A stretch of 35,376 nucleotides of DNA from Candidatus Pacearchaeota archaeon (lineage in GTDB: Archaea > Nanobdellota > Nanobdellia > Pacearchaeales > GW2011-AR1), in assembly GCA_018221305.1 (NCBI GenBank), contig JAAOYK010000029.1, forward strand, positions 1 to 35,376, read 5' to 3'. Positions 9,501 to 16,668 of this stretch are shown here, one piece after another. The notes beneath the pieces were generated by a model. That model made no database searches, was not told the DNA's origin, and worked only from the letters and a program-made list of their open reading frames with translations. The stretch's first letter is position 1; each line of letters opens with the position of its first letter. The translations under genes were made by a program, and so were the position numbers.

Positions 9501-10114
9501 ATTACACCACTAGACGCCAGATCACTTCTGACCATCTTTTGTACACCAATACTTAAAGCAATATTAAAATGGTCAAAACCTTTATCTTCACGATAAGATA
9601 TTGCTCGATTAGTAAATAATGATGCAAAACATTTTTTACATGCTGTTAGTAATTCACGTTCTCCTGTAATGTTTAGGTATGTTTCTTGTTGACCTGCAAA
9701 ACTTGCATCAGGTAAATCCTCTGCAGTAGCACTACTCCTTACAGCAACATCACAATTTTTTCCATATTCTGCACATAATATTTTGTAAGATCTTTTAATT
9801 TCTATAACGACATCTTCAGGGATTTTTGCAGAAAGGATAGCTTCTCTGACTTTTTTTCCTTTAGCCATTAGATTTCTTGTATCTCTTGTATTTAGGCCTT
9901 TTAAGATTTTTTTGATTTTATCCTTAATTCCTGCTTTTTCAATAAAATGTCTGTATGCATATGCAGTTACTGCAAATCCATTAGGAACCCGAACACCTTT
10001 CTTGCCTAATTCTCTGTACATTTCACCTAAACTTGCATTCTTGCCTCCAGCTAAAGGTACATCGTTAATAGTCAGGTCTTTAAATTTTAGAACGAAAGCT
10101 GTCTTTTTATCCAT
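6509..10114 (-). CDS. ppsA: Phosphoenolpyruvate synthase, intein-containing
   Basis: Converts pyruvate, ATP and water to PEP, AMP and phosphate (gluconeogenic direction). The host protein is 805 residues, the usual PpsA length, interrupted by a 396-residue intein. The N-terminal ATP-binding domain shows VRSSATAEDLPDASFAGQQE at about 125-144. The swivelling domain shows TNRGGRT, then the intein, then CHAAIISRELGIPC, with the phosphorylated His at 822. The C-terminal PEP-binding domain shows VRTSDFKSNEY, GWRGASRYY, VMCEIP, IGSNDLTQLTLGLDRD and the catalytic Cys in GICGQAPSDFPD (about 1153). ATG at 10114 was chosen because AGGGGTG lies just upstream; a GTG at 10120 would add two residues. A TATA box lies at 10148-10157. 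It is divergent from the thioredoxin cluster. A degenerate paralogue starts at 32724. Confidence 0.93.
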   Translation of the reverse strand: MDKKTAFVLKFKDLTINDVPLAGGKNASLGEMYRELGKKGVRVPNGFAVTAYAYRHFIEKAGIKDKIKKILKGLNTRDTRNLMAKGKKVREAILSAKIPEDVVIEIKRSYKILCAEYGKNCDVAVRSSATAEDLPDASFAGQQETYLNITGERELLTACKKCFASLFTNRAISYREDKGFDHFNIALSIGVQKMVRSDLASSGVMFSIDTESGFKDAVFITGAYGLGENVVQGAVNPDEYYVHKPTLKKGFKPILQKKVGSKKIKMVYSTKGNSPVKNIAVSLEDQKDFVISDKEILKLAKWSCIIEDHYSKKAGKFKPMDMEWAKDGRTGMLYIVQARPETVQSQKDINVLEEYFMGKKGRILVEGASVGMKIGVGKANVIKDVSGIHGFKKGEILVTDMTDPDWEPIMKIASAIVTNRGGRTCFDGNTKILTNNGFMTFKQIEEFGHKNLLTLSFNKNSKKMEWKPIIALMKKQAQRITLSASQSGKITDNALTLTPDHKMINLRGGDIVDTKISNMLENKEMICIAQKIPSLQIATEKDKQLAYLLGGIMTDGSIYRSKTHGEVQFIQKTVPEKQMFIDHMHACMSNVYSKCFTRCEKNISSGFIRGKLVQGQATAYRLYSKQIAYEMHEETQKITTTLLQGSEELAHNFLAGVIDGDGSFHNNRIQIYINKINLLEAVVVACLKLGIVPQVTKNRNIHNVQIVEKLNEILGFTKRVKGNVRERIIKTRFFSAKQILGNNVSGQLKLRRDKNLYVSEENLKELGDPKINMLLESDFRMQRIINLNEPSYGDVYNVTVEDNHTYVVFTEKLTPILVNNCHAAIISRELGIPCVVGTNNATQKIKSGKKITVSCAEGEKGRVYEGLLKFKVKKHNLKSIPKTKTKIMMNIGNPEAAFEQSFIPNEGVGLAREEFIINSHIRIHPNALINYKKIKDKKLKQQIDELTYGYKNKTQFYVDKLAEGIGMIAAAFYPKDVIVRTSDFKSNEYANLIGGKTYEPKEGNPMIGWRGASRYYRPGYQKAFELECAAFKKVRNVFGLTNVKIMLPFVRTVDEGKKVIEIMKKQGLKKGKNGLQIYVMCEIPANVILADEFSKVFDGFSIGSNDLTQLTLGLDRDSEIVSDIYDERNKAVKDFIKEVIAKAKKNKRKIGICGQAPSDFPDFAQFLVECGIDSISLNPDTVIKTRIKIAETEKKLRRKRK
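7655..8842 (-). mobile_element. Intein with LAGLIDADG endonuclease inside ppsA
   Basis: This is an in-frame 396-residue insertion whose excision joins TNRGGRT to CHAAI. Splicing motifs: N-terminal block A CFDGNTKIL with nucleophile Cys (residue 425 of the precursor), block B LTPDHK (Thr 498, His 501), block F GDVYNVTVEDNHTYVV, and C-terminal ILVNN followed by Cys+1. The penultimate residue is Asn rather than the usual His. Two endonuclease motifs are intact: YLLGGIMTDGS (about 547-557) and FLAGVIDGDGSF (about 653-664), each with its acidic residue. The homing endonuclease is therefore probably not decayed. The insertion point is one residue before the catalytic His. Inteins in archaeal PEP synthase are known, for example in Methanocaldococcus jannaschii. 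Confidence 0.93.
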
Positions 10115-10147
10115 TTTCACCCCTATATCATAATAAGTACAATCTTA

Positions 10148-10157
10148 ATATATAAAG
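10148..10157 (-). promoter_or_regulatory. TATA box for ppsA
   Basis: On the minus strand this reads TTTATATATT, about 35-40 bases before the ATG at 10114, giving a very short leader that contains AGGGGTG. Confidence 0.5.
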
Positions 10158-10176
10158 GTATTGTTAAATGATTAAA

Positions 10177-10209
10177 GTACTGCAGAAATCATGATGTTTT
10201 TGGCAGTAC
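10177..10209. promoter_or_regulatory. Inverted repeat between ppsA and trxA
   Basis: Arms GTACTGC (10177-10183) and GCAGTAC (10203-10209) flank a 19-base centre, upstream of both divergent promoters. The half-site GTACTG/CAGTAC recurs at 10245-10250, so one regulator may bind repeatedly here. This is inference from symmetry only. Confidence 0.4.
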
Positions 10210-10218
10210 ATAAAAGCC

Positions 10219-10248
10219 TTTAAATACTACTGTAAATACATTACAGTA
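10219..10248 (+). promoter_or_regulatory. trxA TATA box with overlapping palindromic operator
   Basis: TTTAAATA (10219-10226) is preceded by AAAAGCC, a BRE-like context. Immediately downstream is a perfect hairpin-type repeat, TACTGTAA-ATACA-TTACAGTA (10228-10248), placed between the TATA box and the expected transcription start near 10250. That is a common archaeal repressor position. Confidence 0.5.
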
Positions 10249-10300
10249 CTGATATAAAATAGCAATACCCTTGTAAGGAGGATTAATCACACAAAATAAA

Positions 10301-10630
10301 ATGGCAGTAGTACACTTAAATCAAAAAAATTTTACAGATGAAATTTTAACAGACCAAGGATTAACAATTGTAGACTTTTGGGCATCATGGTGCGGACCGT
10401 GTCAATTAATGGGCCCGGTTTTTGAAGAGCTTAGTGAAGAATATAAAGGAAAGATAAAATTTGCAAAACTAAGTACTGAAGAAGAACCAGCATTAGCGTC
10501 ACAATTTAAAATTCAAGGTATACCAAGCTTAGTAGTTTTAAAAGGTGGCAAAGAAATTAACAGGATTGTTGGATTTGCACCAAGACCAGTTTTAAAGCAA
10601 AAAATTGATTCAGTTTTAGAAAACATTTAA
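10301..10630 (+). CDS. trxA: Thioredoxin
   Basis: A 109-residue thioredoxin of typical length. The active site WCGPC is at residues 30-34, in FWASWCGPCQLMGPVFEEL, and the cis-proline is in IQGIPSL (Pro 75). It reduces protein disulfides in the cytoplasm and is recharged by the reductase encoded 53 bases downstream. Start: the ATG at 10301 fits the family, but the strong ribosome site AAGGAGG (10275-10281) is 19 bases away. It is four bases from an in-frame ATC at 10286, which would add five residues. A palindromic operator lies in the promoter. A T-rich tract follows the gene. Confidence 0.95.
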   Translation: MAVVHLNQKNFTDEILTDQGLTIVDFWASWCGPCQLMGPVFEELSEEYKGKIKFAKLSTEEEPALASQFKIQGIPSLVVLKGGKEINRIVGFAPRPVLKQKIDSVLENI

Positions 10631-10631
10631 A

Positions 10632-10663
10632 ATCTTTTTATTTTTATTTTTATTATATTTAAC
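10632..10663 (+). terminator. T-rich tract after trxA
   Basis: The tract contains repeated TTTTTA and TTTTTAT runs without an obvious hairpin, fitting archaeal oligo-T termination. Because trxB follows at once and has no strong promoter, termination may be partial and favour excess thioredoxin. Confidence 0.4.
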
Positions 10664-10683
10664 AAATTAAAAAATCATGAAAA

Positions 10684-11589
10684 ATGAAAACATATGACGT
10701 AATAATCATTGGAGGAGGGCCGGCAGGGCTTACTGCAGCAATTTATAGCGCACGCTATCAATTAAAAACTTTAGTCTTGTCAAAAGATATGGGCGGTATT
10801 GCAGCAACAGCGCACAAAATTTGTAATTATCCTTCATATACAGACATCTCTGGAATGCAACTTATGCTAAAATTTATTGCTCAAGTAGAAGATCTAAAAG
10901 TTCCAATAAACTACGAAGAAGTTTTAGAAATTAGTCGGAAAAAGCACGAATTTTTAGTGAAATCTGTTAAAGCTGAATATAAAGCTAAAAAAATAATTTT
11001 TACAGGAGGGGCAGTCAGACAAAAATTAAACGTCCCTGGAGAAAAAGAATTTCTAGGCAAGGGTGTTAGTTATTGTGCAACCTGTGATGCTACATTCTTT
11101 AAAGATAAAACTGTGGCAGTTGTTGGCGGAAGTGATGCAGCATTAACTGCAGCATTATTATTATCTGAATATGCAAAGCGTGTTTACATTATTTACAGGA
11201 AAGATAAATTTTTTAGAGCTGAGCCAACTTGGATAGAACTTGTTGAAAAAAATAAAAAAATAAAAATAATTTTTAATGATGAAATCACAGAAATTAAAGG
11301 AGACAATTTTGTTACTGAAATAACATTAAAATCAAACAAAGCACAAAAAGTGCAAGGAGTTTTTATTGAGATTGGGTCTACACCTAAGCTTACACTGATT
11401 GACGACTTAAATGTCAGAAAGACTGACAGAGGTTATATATTAACAGATGATCATCAAAAAACTAATGTTGAAGGTCTTTTAGCTGCAGGAGATATCACAA
11501 ACAAACCATTAAAACAAATTGTTACTGCAGCTGCACAAGGAGCAACTGCCGCATATACAGCATATGAAGAAATTAAACATGATGATTAA
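10684..11589 (+). CDS. trxB: Thioredoxin reductase
   Basis: A 301-residue flavoprotein of usual length that transfers electrons from a nicotinamide cofactor through FAD to thioredoxin. FAD-binding DVIIIGGGPAGLTAAIYSAR is at residues 5-24. The redox pair is CATCD, Cys 131 and Cys 134. A second dinucleotide-binding segment, VAVVGGSDAALTAA, is at about 144-157, where the usual form is GGGDSA. The C-terminal FAD motif is LLAAGDITNKPLKQIVTAAAQG. The residues after the second Gly motif (IIYRKDKFFRAEPTW) keep an R that often contacts NADPH. No ribosome site is visible. Its position after trxA makes a self-contained thioredoxin system. The regulator gene starts three bases after its stop. Confidence 0.95.
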   Translation: MKTYDVIIIGGGPAGLTAAIYSARYQLKTLVLSKDMGGIAATAHKICNYPSYTDISGMQLMLKFIAQVEDLKVPINYEEVLEISRKKHEFLVKSVKAEYKAKKIIFTGGAVRQKLNVPGEKEFLGKGVSYCATCDATFFKDKTVAVVGGSDAALTAALLLSEYAKRVYIIYRKDKFFRAEPTWIELVEKNKKIKIIFNDEITEIKGDNFVTEITLKSNKAQKVQGVFIEIGSTPKLTLIDDLNVRKTDRGYILTDDHQKTNVEGLLAAGDITNKPLKQIVTAAAQGATAAYTAYEEIKHDD

Positions 11590-11592
11590 AAA

Positions 11593-11940
11593 ATGGCAAT
11601 AGACTTTGCATGTAAAACTTTTGAATTGGATGACATAATTAAATGTGGCCTAGGACTTACACGGTCAGAGTTTAAAGTCATGAAATTTTTAATACAAGAA
11701 CATCTTGAAATAAATAGTCATGAAATAGCAAATAAACTCAAACTTGACCTTTCTACAGCTCAGCGAGCTTTGAAAAAATTAGTAGAACATAACGTAATAA
11801 TTAGGGGACAAAGAAATTTAGTAGGTGGAGGATATGTTTATGTATATAAAAGTAGTCCAAAAACACAGATAAGGAAGATTATCCTGAAAATAATTAAGAA
11901 CTGGAACAAGAAAGTTGAAAACAAACTTGAGAGGTGGTAA
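11593..11940 (+). CDS. Winged-helix transcriptional regulator
   Basis: A 115-residue DNA-binding protein. Residues about 20-85 form a winged helix: LGLTRSEFKVMKFLIQEH, recognition region INSHEIANKLKLDLSTAQRALKKLVEHNVI, and a wing with GGGYVYVY. The N-terminal FACKTFELDDIIKCGLGLT is typical of a small archaeal MarR/TrmB-like group. It keeps two Cys (residues 7 and 18), possibly redox-responsive (inference). It starts three bases after trxB and ends inside the start of a membrane-protein gene, so it is probably in the thioredoxin operon. It is a candidate for the protein binding the inverted repeats upstream of trxA. Confidence 0.8.
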   Translation: MAIDFACKTFELDDIIKCGLGLTRSEFKVMKFLIQEHLEINSHEIANKLKLDLSTAQRALKKLVEHNVIIRGQRNLVGGGYVYVYKSSPKTQIRKIILKIIKNWNKKVENKLERW

Positions 11941-12383
11941 AAATTAGAGAACTGATAAAATTATTTGAAAAAAGATATTGTAACATTGTTTTTTTTATTT
12001 CATTAGTCCTTGGATTTTTTCTTATACCGCGAAGAATCTTTTTTAGTTATTTAAATCCGTTGGCCATACTATTTATCTTAACATTTGCATTAACATTGAC
12101 TTGTATTGCGCGAAATATTAAAGAAAAAATAAGGCTTGCACGAACTTGTGCGCATTCGGTTATTGGCATAATAATCTCAATAGTTGGCATTAGTACGTTT
12201 CATGTGTGCACTATTGGAGGAGTTTGTGCAACAGGATTTGTAATGGGCATCATCTCAGTAATATTTCCAAGCATAATGATAAGTTTTATGCAAAATTATG
12301 CAATCTCCATAATAATATTATCAATACTCATACAGCTGGCATCATTATATTTTATGCATTGTTTTAGAAAAGTAAAAAAATGA
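11934..12383 (+). CDS. Four-helix membrane protein with paired cysteines
   Basis: A protein of up to 149 residues with about four TM helices (near 16-33, 41-60, 72-110 as a Cys-bearing pair, and 122-142). The central segment STFHVCTIGGVCATGFVMG has Cys-x4-Cys beside a His, with a further Cys in ARTCAHS. Linked to trxA-trxB and a regulator, the Cys residues suggest membrane thiol redox or metal handling, but no known family is recognised. Start: GTG at 11934 overlaps the previous gene by seven bases and lies within GAGAGGTG. An ATT at 11943, eight bases after GAGG, may be the real initiation codon. Confidence 0.65.
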   Translation: MVKIRELIKLFEKRYCNIVFFISLVLGFFLIPRRIFFSYLNPLAILFILTFALTLTCIARNIKEKIRLARTCAHSVIGIIISIVGISTFHVCTIGGVCATGFVMGIISVIFPSIMISFMQNYAISIIILSILIQLASLYFMHCFRKVKK

Positions 12384-12422
12384 TTAAAGATTAGTAACGT
12401 ATAAACGAGACAGTGATACAAA

Positions 12423-13826
12423 TCAATTGTGAAAGATTTGGTCTGTTAAATTTTTAATATTACTTTTCGTCACACATTTCTGACAGACTGTTTGATTTGC
12501 ATTATTTTTTTTGAAAAAATCTTTATCAGAATAAGTGTTACATTGAGGACACATTTTTAAACATTTATTGCATCCAAGATTTTCAGATAAATTATCAGAA
12601 TTTAAGTGATTCTGACAAAATACTTTTTTGCACTTAAAACATGCAAGTTTACAATCTTTACACATCTTTTTTGTACAAAAGCTGCATTCATGTGACAAGC
12701 ATTTCTTACAATAATTTTCACCACAATCTCCACAAGGATTATTACATTTTGGGCAGATAATATGACCATTAGAACAAAGAGTAATATGTTTAGTTTTCTT
12801 ATTACAATTATTGCAAACTATCGGATTCAAGCGATTGATTAAAGGATTATACTCAAAGATAGCTTTTGCAGTACATTTGTTATTCTTAATTTTTGTCTCA
12901 AAAATAAATCTTGGATAATAAATGACTGTTGTGTTTATCAGCTTATTATCAATATTTAAGCTATGTTTATGTTTTTCGTCAGTTATTGCAAATTCTTCTT
13001 CACGCAAAATTCTGTCTGCTTTATTATTTTTTTTAACTCTTTCAATATTTTCTTTGAGTCTTTGAATCTTGCGCTTTATTTTATCATATTCAAGCCCAGA
13101 CCTTCTTGTCATTTCAATTGCTAAAGATTTTATCTTTATCATATCTTGTTTCATCGAAACAAGTGCTTCGTTGCGTTGAGCATCAAAATGTTTTTTTATG
13201 CGTTTTGTACCTTTTTTTAAATCTTTATCTAAGATCACTTTTATCTCTTCAATTTTTTCATGTAACAACTCTTTAGTCTGTTTTTTTACAAGTTCATATT
13301 CTGCTCTTAATTCTTCCAAAGGAACATCTTCTTTTTTCCCTTCAACAACGGGATAATTAGATAAATCACCATCTACAATTTTTCCATTATGTACATGAAT
13401 AACATTTATTATTTGGTCACGTTTGTTCAAATACTGAAAAGTTGACTGAATTGTAAAACGAGAAAAAAAGTTATTTTTTTGTTTTTTTATAGAACTATCA
13501 ACCCGGCAATCAATAAAATTTAAGTGACCCTTAAAAACGTTCCCTGCATCTGCTTCAAACTTTATTCTAAGTATTGTTGCAGATCCGCTATCGCTTACAT
13601 AATCTGTCATAGATTTTAAAAGAGAAGATCCTTTAGCAATCAATTCAGTTTTTCCGGTCATTTTTTTCTCATCAAAAACTAAAAAATAGGGTGAACTACG
13701 TCGAGAAAACTTTTCAAAGTCAGAAGGTACATCTTTAACAATTAAAATGTCCCCTCCACGCTCCAGGCTTGCTTTAAGATTTTGAAAAAATTTTATGGTG
13801 AAATTTTGTATTTTTTTACTAGTCAT
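12423..13826 (-). CDS. Coiled-coil protein with C-terminal zinc-finger array
   Basis: A 467-residue protein. The N-terminal about 160 residues are a mixed domain without a known motif. A long Lys/Glu-rich coiled coil spans about 165-280. From about 340 to 455 it is packed with Cys/His pairs (CNNCNKK, CSNGHIICPKCNNPCGDC, CKKCLSHECSFCTKKMC, CFKCKKVFCQNH, CNKCLKMCPQC, CQKC), enough for five or more zinc sites of ribbon or RING-like type. Its start ATGA overlaps the helicase stop by four bases, so the two are translationally coupled and probably work together. A DNA/RNA-targeting or protein-binding partner of the helicase is the natural inference. The family is not recognised. Confidence 0.75.
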   Translation of the reverse strand: MTSKKIQNFTIKFFQNLKASLERGGDILIVKDVPSDFEKFSRRSSPYFLVFDEKKMTGKTELIAKGSSLLKSMTDYVSDSGSATILRIKFEADAGNVFKGHLNFIDCRVDSSIKKQKNNFFSRFTIQSTFQYLNKRDQIINVIHVHNGKIVDGDLSNYPVVEGKKEDVPLEELRAEYELVKKQTKELLHEKIEEIKVILDKDLKKGTKRIKKHFDAQRNEALVSMKQDMIKIKSLAIEMTRRSGLEYDKIKRKIQRLKENIERVKKNNKADRILREEEFAITDEKHKHSLNIDNKLINTTVIYYPRFIFETKIKNNKCTAKAIFEYNPLINRLNPIVCNNCNKKTKHITLCSNGHIICPKCNNPCGDCGENYCKKCLSHECSFCTKKMCKDCKLACFKCKKVFCQNHLNSDNLSENLGCNKCLKMCPQCNTYSDKDFFKKNNANQTVCQKCVTKSNIKNLTDQIFHN

Positions 13827-15607
13827 TTTTCATCTAAAAGTTTTAAATTTTTACTATTAGTTTTACTATAATTTTTTATACCTTTATCAATAATTTTTGC
13901 GATATTGTCTACTTCTTTTGAAAAGACTTCTAAATTATTTTTAGATTCAAGAAAAGCATTCATTAATTTTTCTTCGATCTTATTAGCACCACTTTCTTCA
14001 TATCCATCAAGACCTAGATTAAACAAAATTATCGGAAGTTCTCCAATAACTAATCCAACACAACACATCTTATTAATAATTAAATCTACCACATGTTCTT
14101 CCATTGTATTTTTTGTCGCTAAACTAAAAATGTTCATATCTTTTGTTTGACCAATACGGTCCAGGCGCCCGATACGCTGTTCAACAGACATTGGATTCCA
14201 TGGAAGATCATAATTAATTAAGTTATTACAAAACTGGAAATTAAGCCCTTCAGCACCTGTCTCAGTGCTTATCAAGATATCAGCCTCTTCTTTGAACTGA
14301 CGGATAATTTCAGTCTTTCCTTCGCGATTCATCCCACCAGTAAAAGGTACAATCTTTAAATTAAATGGTGTGAGTTTTTCAATAATATATCTCAGAGTTG
14401 TTGGATGACGAGTATAAATCAAAATTTTAGCATCTGGATCTTCTTCCCTGATATCGCGTACAATTTCTACTAATTTTTCAATCTTTGAATCCTTTTTTAG
14501 ATTTTTATATTGATCAAGTATTTTTTGTGCAAACGCTTTTGTGTCTTCATGATATTTTTCGTCTCCAATTATTCTTTGTAAAGACTCAATAGCAGAACGT
14601 GACGAACTTGTAACTTTTGGGAGCATTGCAAAAACTATTAACTTTCCATTAATTTTGCTCCCATCTGCACGATAATATTCTTTTTTTAATAACTCACACG
14701 TATCATTATAAATCTGCATTTCTTGCTTTGTTAAATCTACTGCCACAATACGAGGAATTCGTTTCATATACTTAATTATTGTCTCGCTACGTTTACGCCT
14801 AAGCATTACTTCTTCAAGTTTTTGTTTTAACATTCGGGGATTTATTGGATAACGCTTGTTTCCTTTATGTAAGAATTGTTGCCTAAACTCCCTAATTGTT
14901 CCTAAGTGGCCTTTTTTTAATAAGTGAAGCAGATTATATAACTCTATTAAATCATTTTGAAAAGGTGTTGCTGTTAATATCAAAAAACGTTTTTTTTGTA
15001 TACGGTCAACAAATTTCCATCGAACAGTTTTTCGTGCTTTTAATTTGTGCGCCTCATCAACAATGACTAAGTCCCAGGAAATTTCATGAGCACGTTTATG
15101 TTTAAATTCTCCTAAATCTTTGTTAAAAATTTTCACACGGTCAAGTGACGCTATTGCAAACTGTGCATGATCCCAGGAATTAATGTCTTCAATAATCGTT
15201 AAATCAATTTCAAACTTCTCCTTCATTTCTGCGACCCATTGATCAACCAAAGATGGAGGAGTTATTATTAAAGCACGTTTTACAAATCCTCTAACGATTC
15301 CTTCTTTTAAAATATACCCAGTAGTTACGGTTTTTCCAAGACCTACTTCATCGGCTAGAAGTGCTGTTGCATTTAAATTTTTTAAAATTTGTAATGCCCC
15401 ATCTGTTTGGTGTGGAAGATTGTACTCAATATTATCTTTTACTTGATTATAGCAAAGTAATTCTGTAATTTCTGTCTCTTTTGATATTTCTTCAGCTTCA
15501 ACTTTTAAGCTAAGAAGTTCAGGAGCTTCAAACTCTTTTTTTTCTAACTTGGCAAATAAGTCTTCATCTTCGTCTGAAAAAAATTCATTTACAATTATCT
15601 CACTCAT
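13823..15607 (-). CDS. SNF2-family helicase/translocase, RapA/HepA-like
   Basis: A 594-residue superfamily-2 ATPase that translocates on double-stranded DNA. It shows motif I LLADEVGLGKT (about 83-93), Ia IITPPSLVDQW, motif II VIVDEAH (181-187), III LILTATPFQND (about 210-219), IV ILIYTRHPTTLRYI, V ISTETGAEGLNFQFCNN and VI SVEQRIGRLDRIGQ. The acidic N-terminus is short, and the C-terminal tail after motif VI has only about 90 residues. ADEVGLGKT and the QRIGRLDRIGQ motif place it near RapA/HepA enzymes that recycle RNA polymerase, or the helicases of some defence systems. The ATG at 15607 was chosen because the longer frame adds 43 residues of unlikely hydrophobic sequence. AGAGGAAC precedes the start. 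Confidence 0.9.
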   Translation of the reverse strand: MSEIIVNEFFSDEDEDLFAKLEKKEFEAPELLSLKVEAEEISKETEITELLCYNQVKDNIEYNLPHQTDGALQILKNLNATALLADEVGLGKTVTTGYILKEGIVRGFVKRALIITPPSLVDQWVAEMKEKFEIDLTIIEDINSWDHAQFAIASLDRVKIFNKDLGEFKHKRAHEISWDLVIVDEAHKLKARKTVRWKFVDRIQKKRFLILTATPFQNDLIELYNLLHLLKKGHLGTIREFRQQFLHKGNKRYPINPRMLKQKLEEVMLRRKRSETIIKYMKRIPRIVAVDLTKQEMQIYNDTCELLKKEYYRADGSKINGKLIVFAMLPKVTSSSRSAIESLQRIIGDEKYHEDTKAFAQKILDQYKNLKKDSKIEKLVEIVRDIREEDPDAKILIYTRHPTTLRYIIEKLTPFNLKIVPFTGGMNREGKTEIIRQFKEEADILISTETGAEGLNFQFCNNLINYDLPWNPMSVEQRIGRLDRIGQTKDMNIFSLATKNTMEEHVVDLIINKMCCVGLVIGELPIILFNLGLDGYEESGANKIEEKLMNAFLESKNNLEVFSKEVDNIAKIIDKGIKNYSKTNSKNLKLLDEK

Positions 15608-15717
15608 TTTTAAAGGGTTCCTCTTTTTTTTAAAAAGGGTTGTAAAAAAATGAAAAAGACAGGAGTTTATAAGAATAATTGTTGTGGAGAGTGTAATAAC
15701 TATAAAATTAATCCGGA

Positions 15718-15975
15718 TTACATGTGTGGTTCGCAAATTTTCCAGGCTGCTTGCATTTCTTCTGATGCTTTGTATAGTTCACGTGCAGTAGAGTATAATT
15801 GGCTTGATAATTGTACCCTACCTTTTACTTCATCAGCTTTGGCTTGACGTTCAATATCTTGCCCAAGTTCTCCTAAGAATTTGGCAGCAGCAGCATACTT
15901 CATGCCACCAACAGCATGTGCTAGATCTTCTAGGGTTCCTTCATAACCAACAACAGAATCTTGATGCTTTTCCAT
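15718..15975 (-). CDS. Small helical orphan protein, 85 aa
   Basis: No family recognised. It is an Ala/Glu-rich all-helical protein: LEDLAHAVGGMKYAAAAKFL, then GQDIERQAKADEVKG, then a long helix ending CEPHM. It has no membrane segment. The ATG at 15975 is preferred over an upstream TTG because the TATA box CTTTATAT on the minus strand (15999-16006) places transcription start almost on it. A plus-strand frame over 15650-15847 overlaps it and is less convincing. Confidence 0.6.
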   Translation of the reverse strand: MEKHQDSVVGYEGTLEDLAHAVGGMKYAAAAKFLGELGQDIERQAKADEVKGRVQLSSQLYSTARELYKASEEMQAAWKICEPHM

Positions 15976-16050
15976 AAACAATTTACAAACAATTGTAGAT
16001 ATAAAGATTATTGTCTTTTGTTAGCTTTTTATAAAATAGGGTCTAAGAAA

Positions 16051-16060
16051 TATATAAATA
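16051..16060 (+). promoter_or_regulatory. TATA box for the gene at 16089
   Basis: TATATAAATA lies about 30 bases before the ATG, giving a leaderless or nearly leaderless transcript. Confidence 0.5.
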
Positions 16061-16088
16061 TTTAAGATGATTTATCCTTAATATAATC

Positions 16089-16577
16089 ATGATAATCCGG
16101 TTTGGTACAGGATACTTTGCTGTAACTATTGATCTTGGTGGTCCAAAATATACCAAAAAAGAGGTTCTAGAGAAATCCATCACAGGAGATTATGAAATTT
16201 CTAAACTTGAAACAAAGTCTCCAAGTACTGAGTGGGTATGCTACTTACTAAAAGATACAAATAATGACAAAGAAATTGCATATATCAGAGGTTATCATTG
16301 GGGAAAAGAAACATTTCATATTCAAAGAATAAAAAATTTGTTAAAAGATAGGATAAGTGGATACAGGCATATTCCAAAAATTTCTAAGATAATGGATGAA
16401 GATTTAAAAAAAGAAGGAGTTAAAGAATTGACATGCTCTGCTTATCTTAAATTTGCACCAATGGCTATGAAAAGATATGGATTTCGCCCTGATGAGAAAA
16501 ATACGCAATATATTGGAAGAACTTGGTGGAGATATGTTCCTTTACCATGGAAACCTTTGAAAAAAAAGTTAGATTAA
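16089..16577 (+). CDS. Possible GNAT-like acyltransferase
   Basis: A 162-residue soluble protein. Its second half has the outline of an N-acetyltransferase fold: beta strand EIAYIRGYHW, the helix KISKIMDEDLKKEGVKELTC, then SAYLKFAPMAMKRYGFRPDE, where a helix followed by YGF is the usual end of the acetyl-CoA-binding region. The classic R/Q-x-x-G-x-G/A loop is not clear, so the call is tentative. The N-terminus (IIRFGTGYFAVTIDLGGPKY) is not recognised. The gene stands alone with its own TATA box, 158 bases before the cold-shock gene. Confidence 0.4.
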   Translation: MIIRFGTGYFAVTIDLGGPKYTKKEVLEKSITGDYEISKLETKSPSTEWVCYLLKDTNNDKEIAYIRGYHWGKETFHIQRIKNLLKDRISGYRHIPKISKIMDEDLKKEGVKELTCSAYLKFAPMAMKRYGFRPDEKNTQYIGRTWWRYVPLPWKPLKKKLD

Positions 16578-16652
16578 GAAAATAAAAGCATTTAAAAAGT
16601 AAATAATTTTATACAAATCGTAACATTTTAGCTATTTGTGAGTAATTTTTAT

Positions 16653-16668
16653 TTAACAAATTTGTTAA
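16653..16668. promoter_or_regulatory. 16-base perfect palindrome upstream of csp
   Basis: TTAACAAATTTGTTAA is an exact palindrome 67 bases before the cold-shock ATG. It could be an operator or, if transcribed, a stem in the 5' leader. Confidence 0.4.

Noticed and set aside
15607-15736. N-terminal extension of the SNF2 helicase as a signal or membrane segment
   Set aside because: The 43 extra residues lie upstream of a good ATG preceded by AGAGGAAC and look like translated promoter DNA; a cytoplasmic ATPase needs no such segment.
15650-15847. Plus-strand frame with CCGEC near its N-terminus
   Set aside because: Most of it lies antisense to the better-supported minus-strand gene at 15718-15975, which has a well-placed TATA box. 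The Cys-rich start alone is too short to support a gene.
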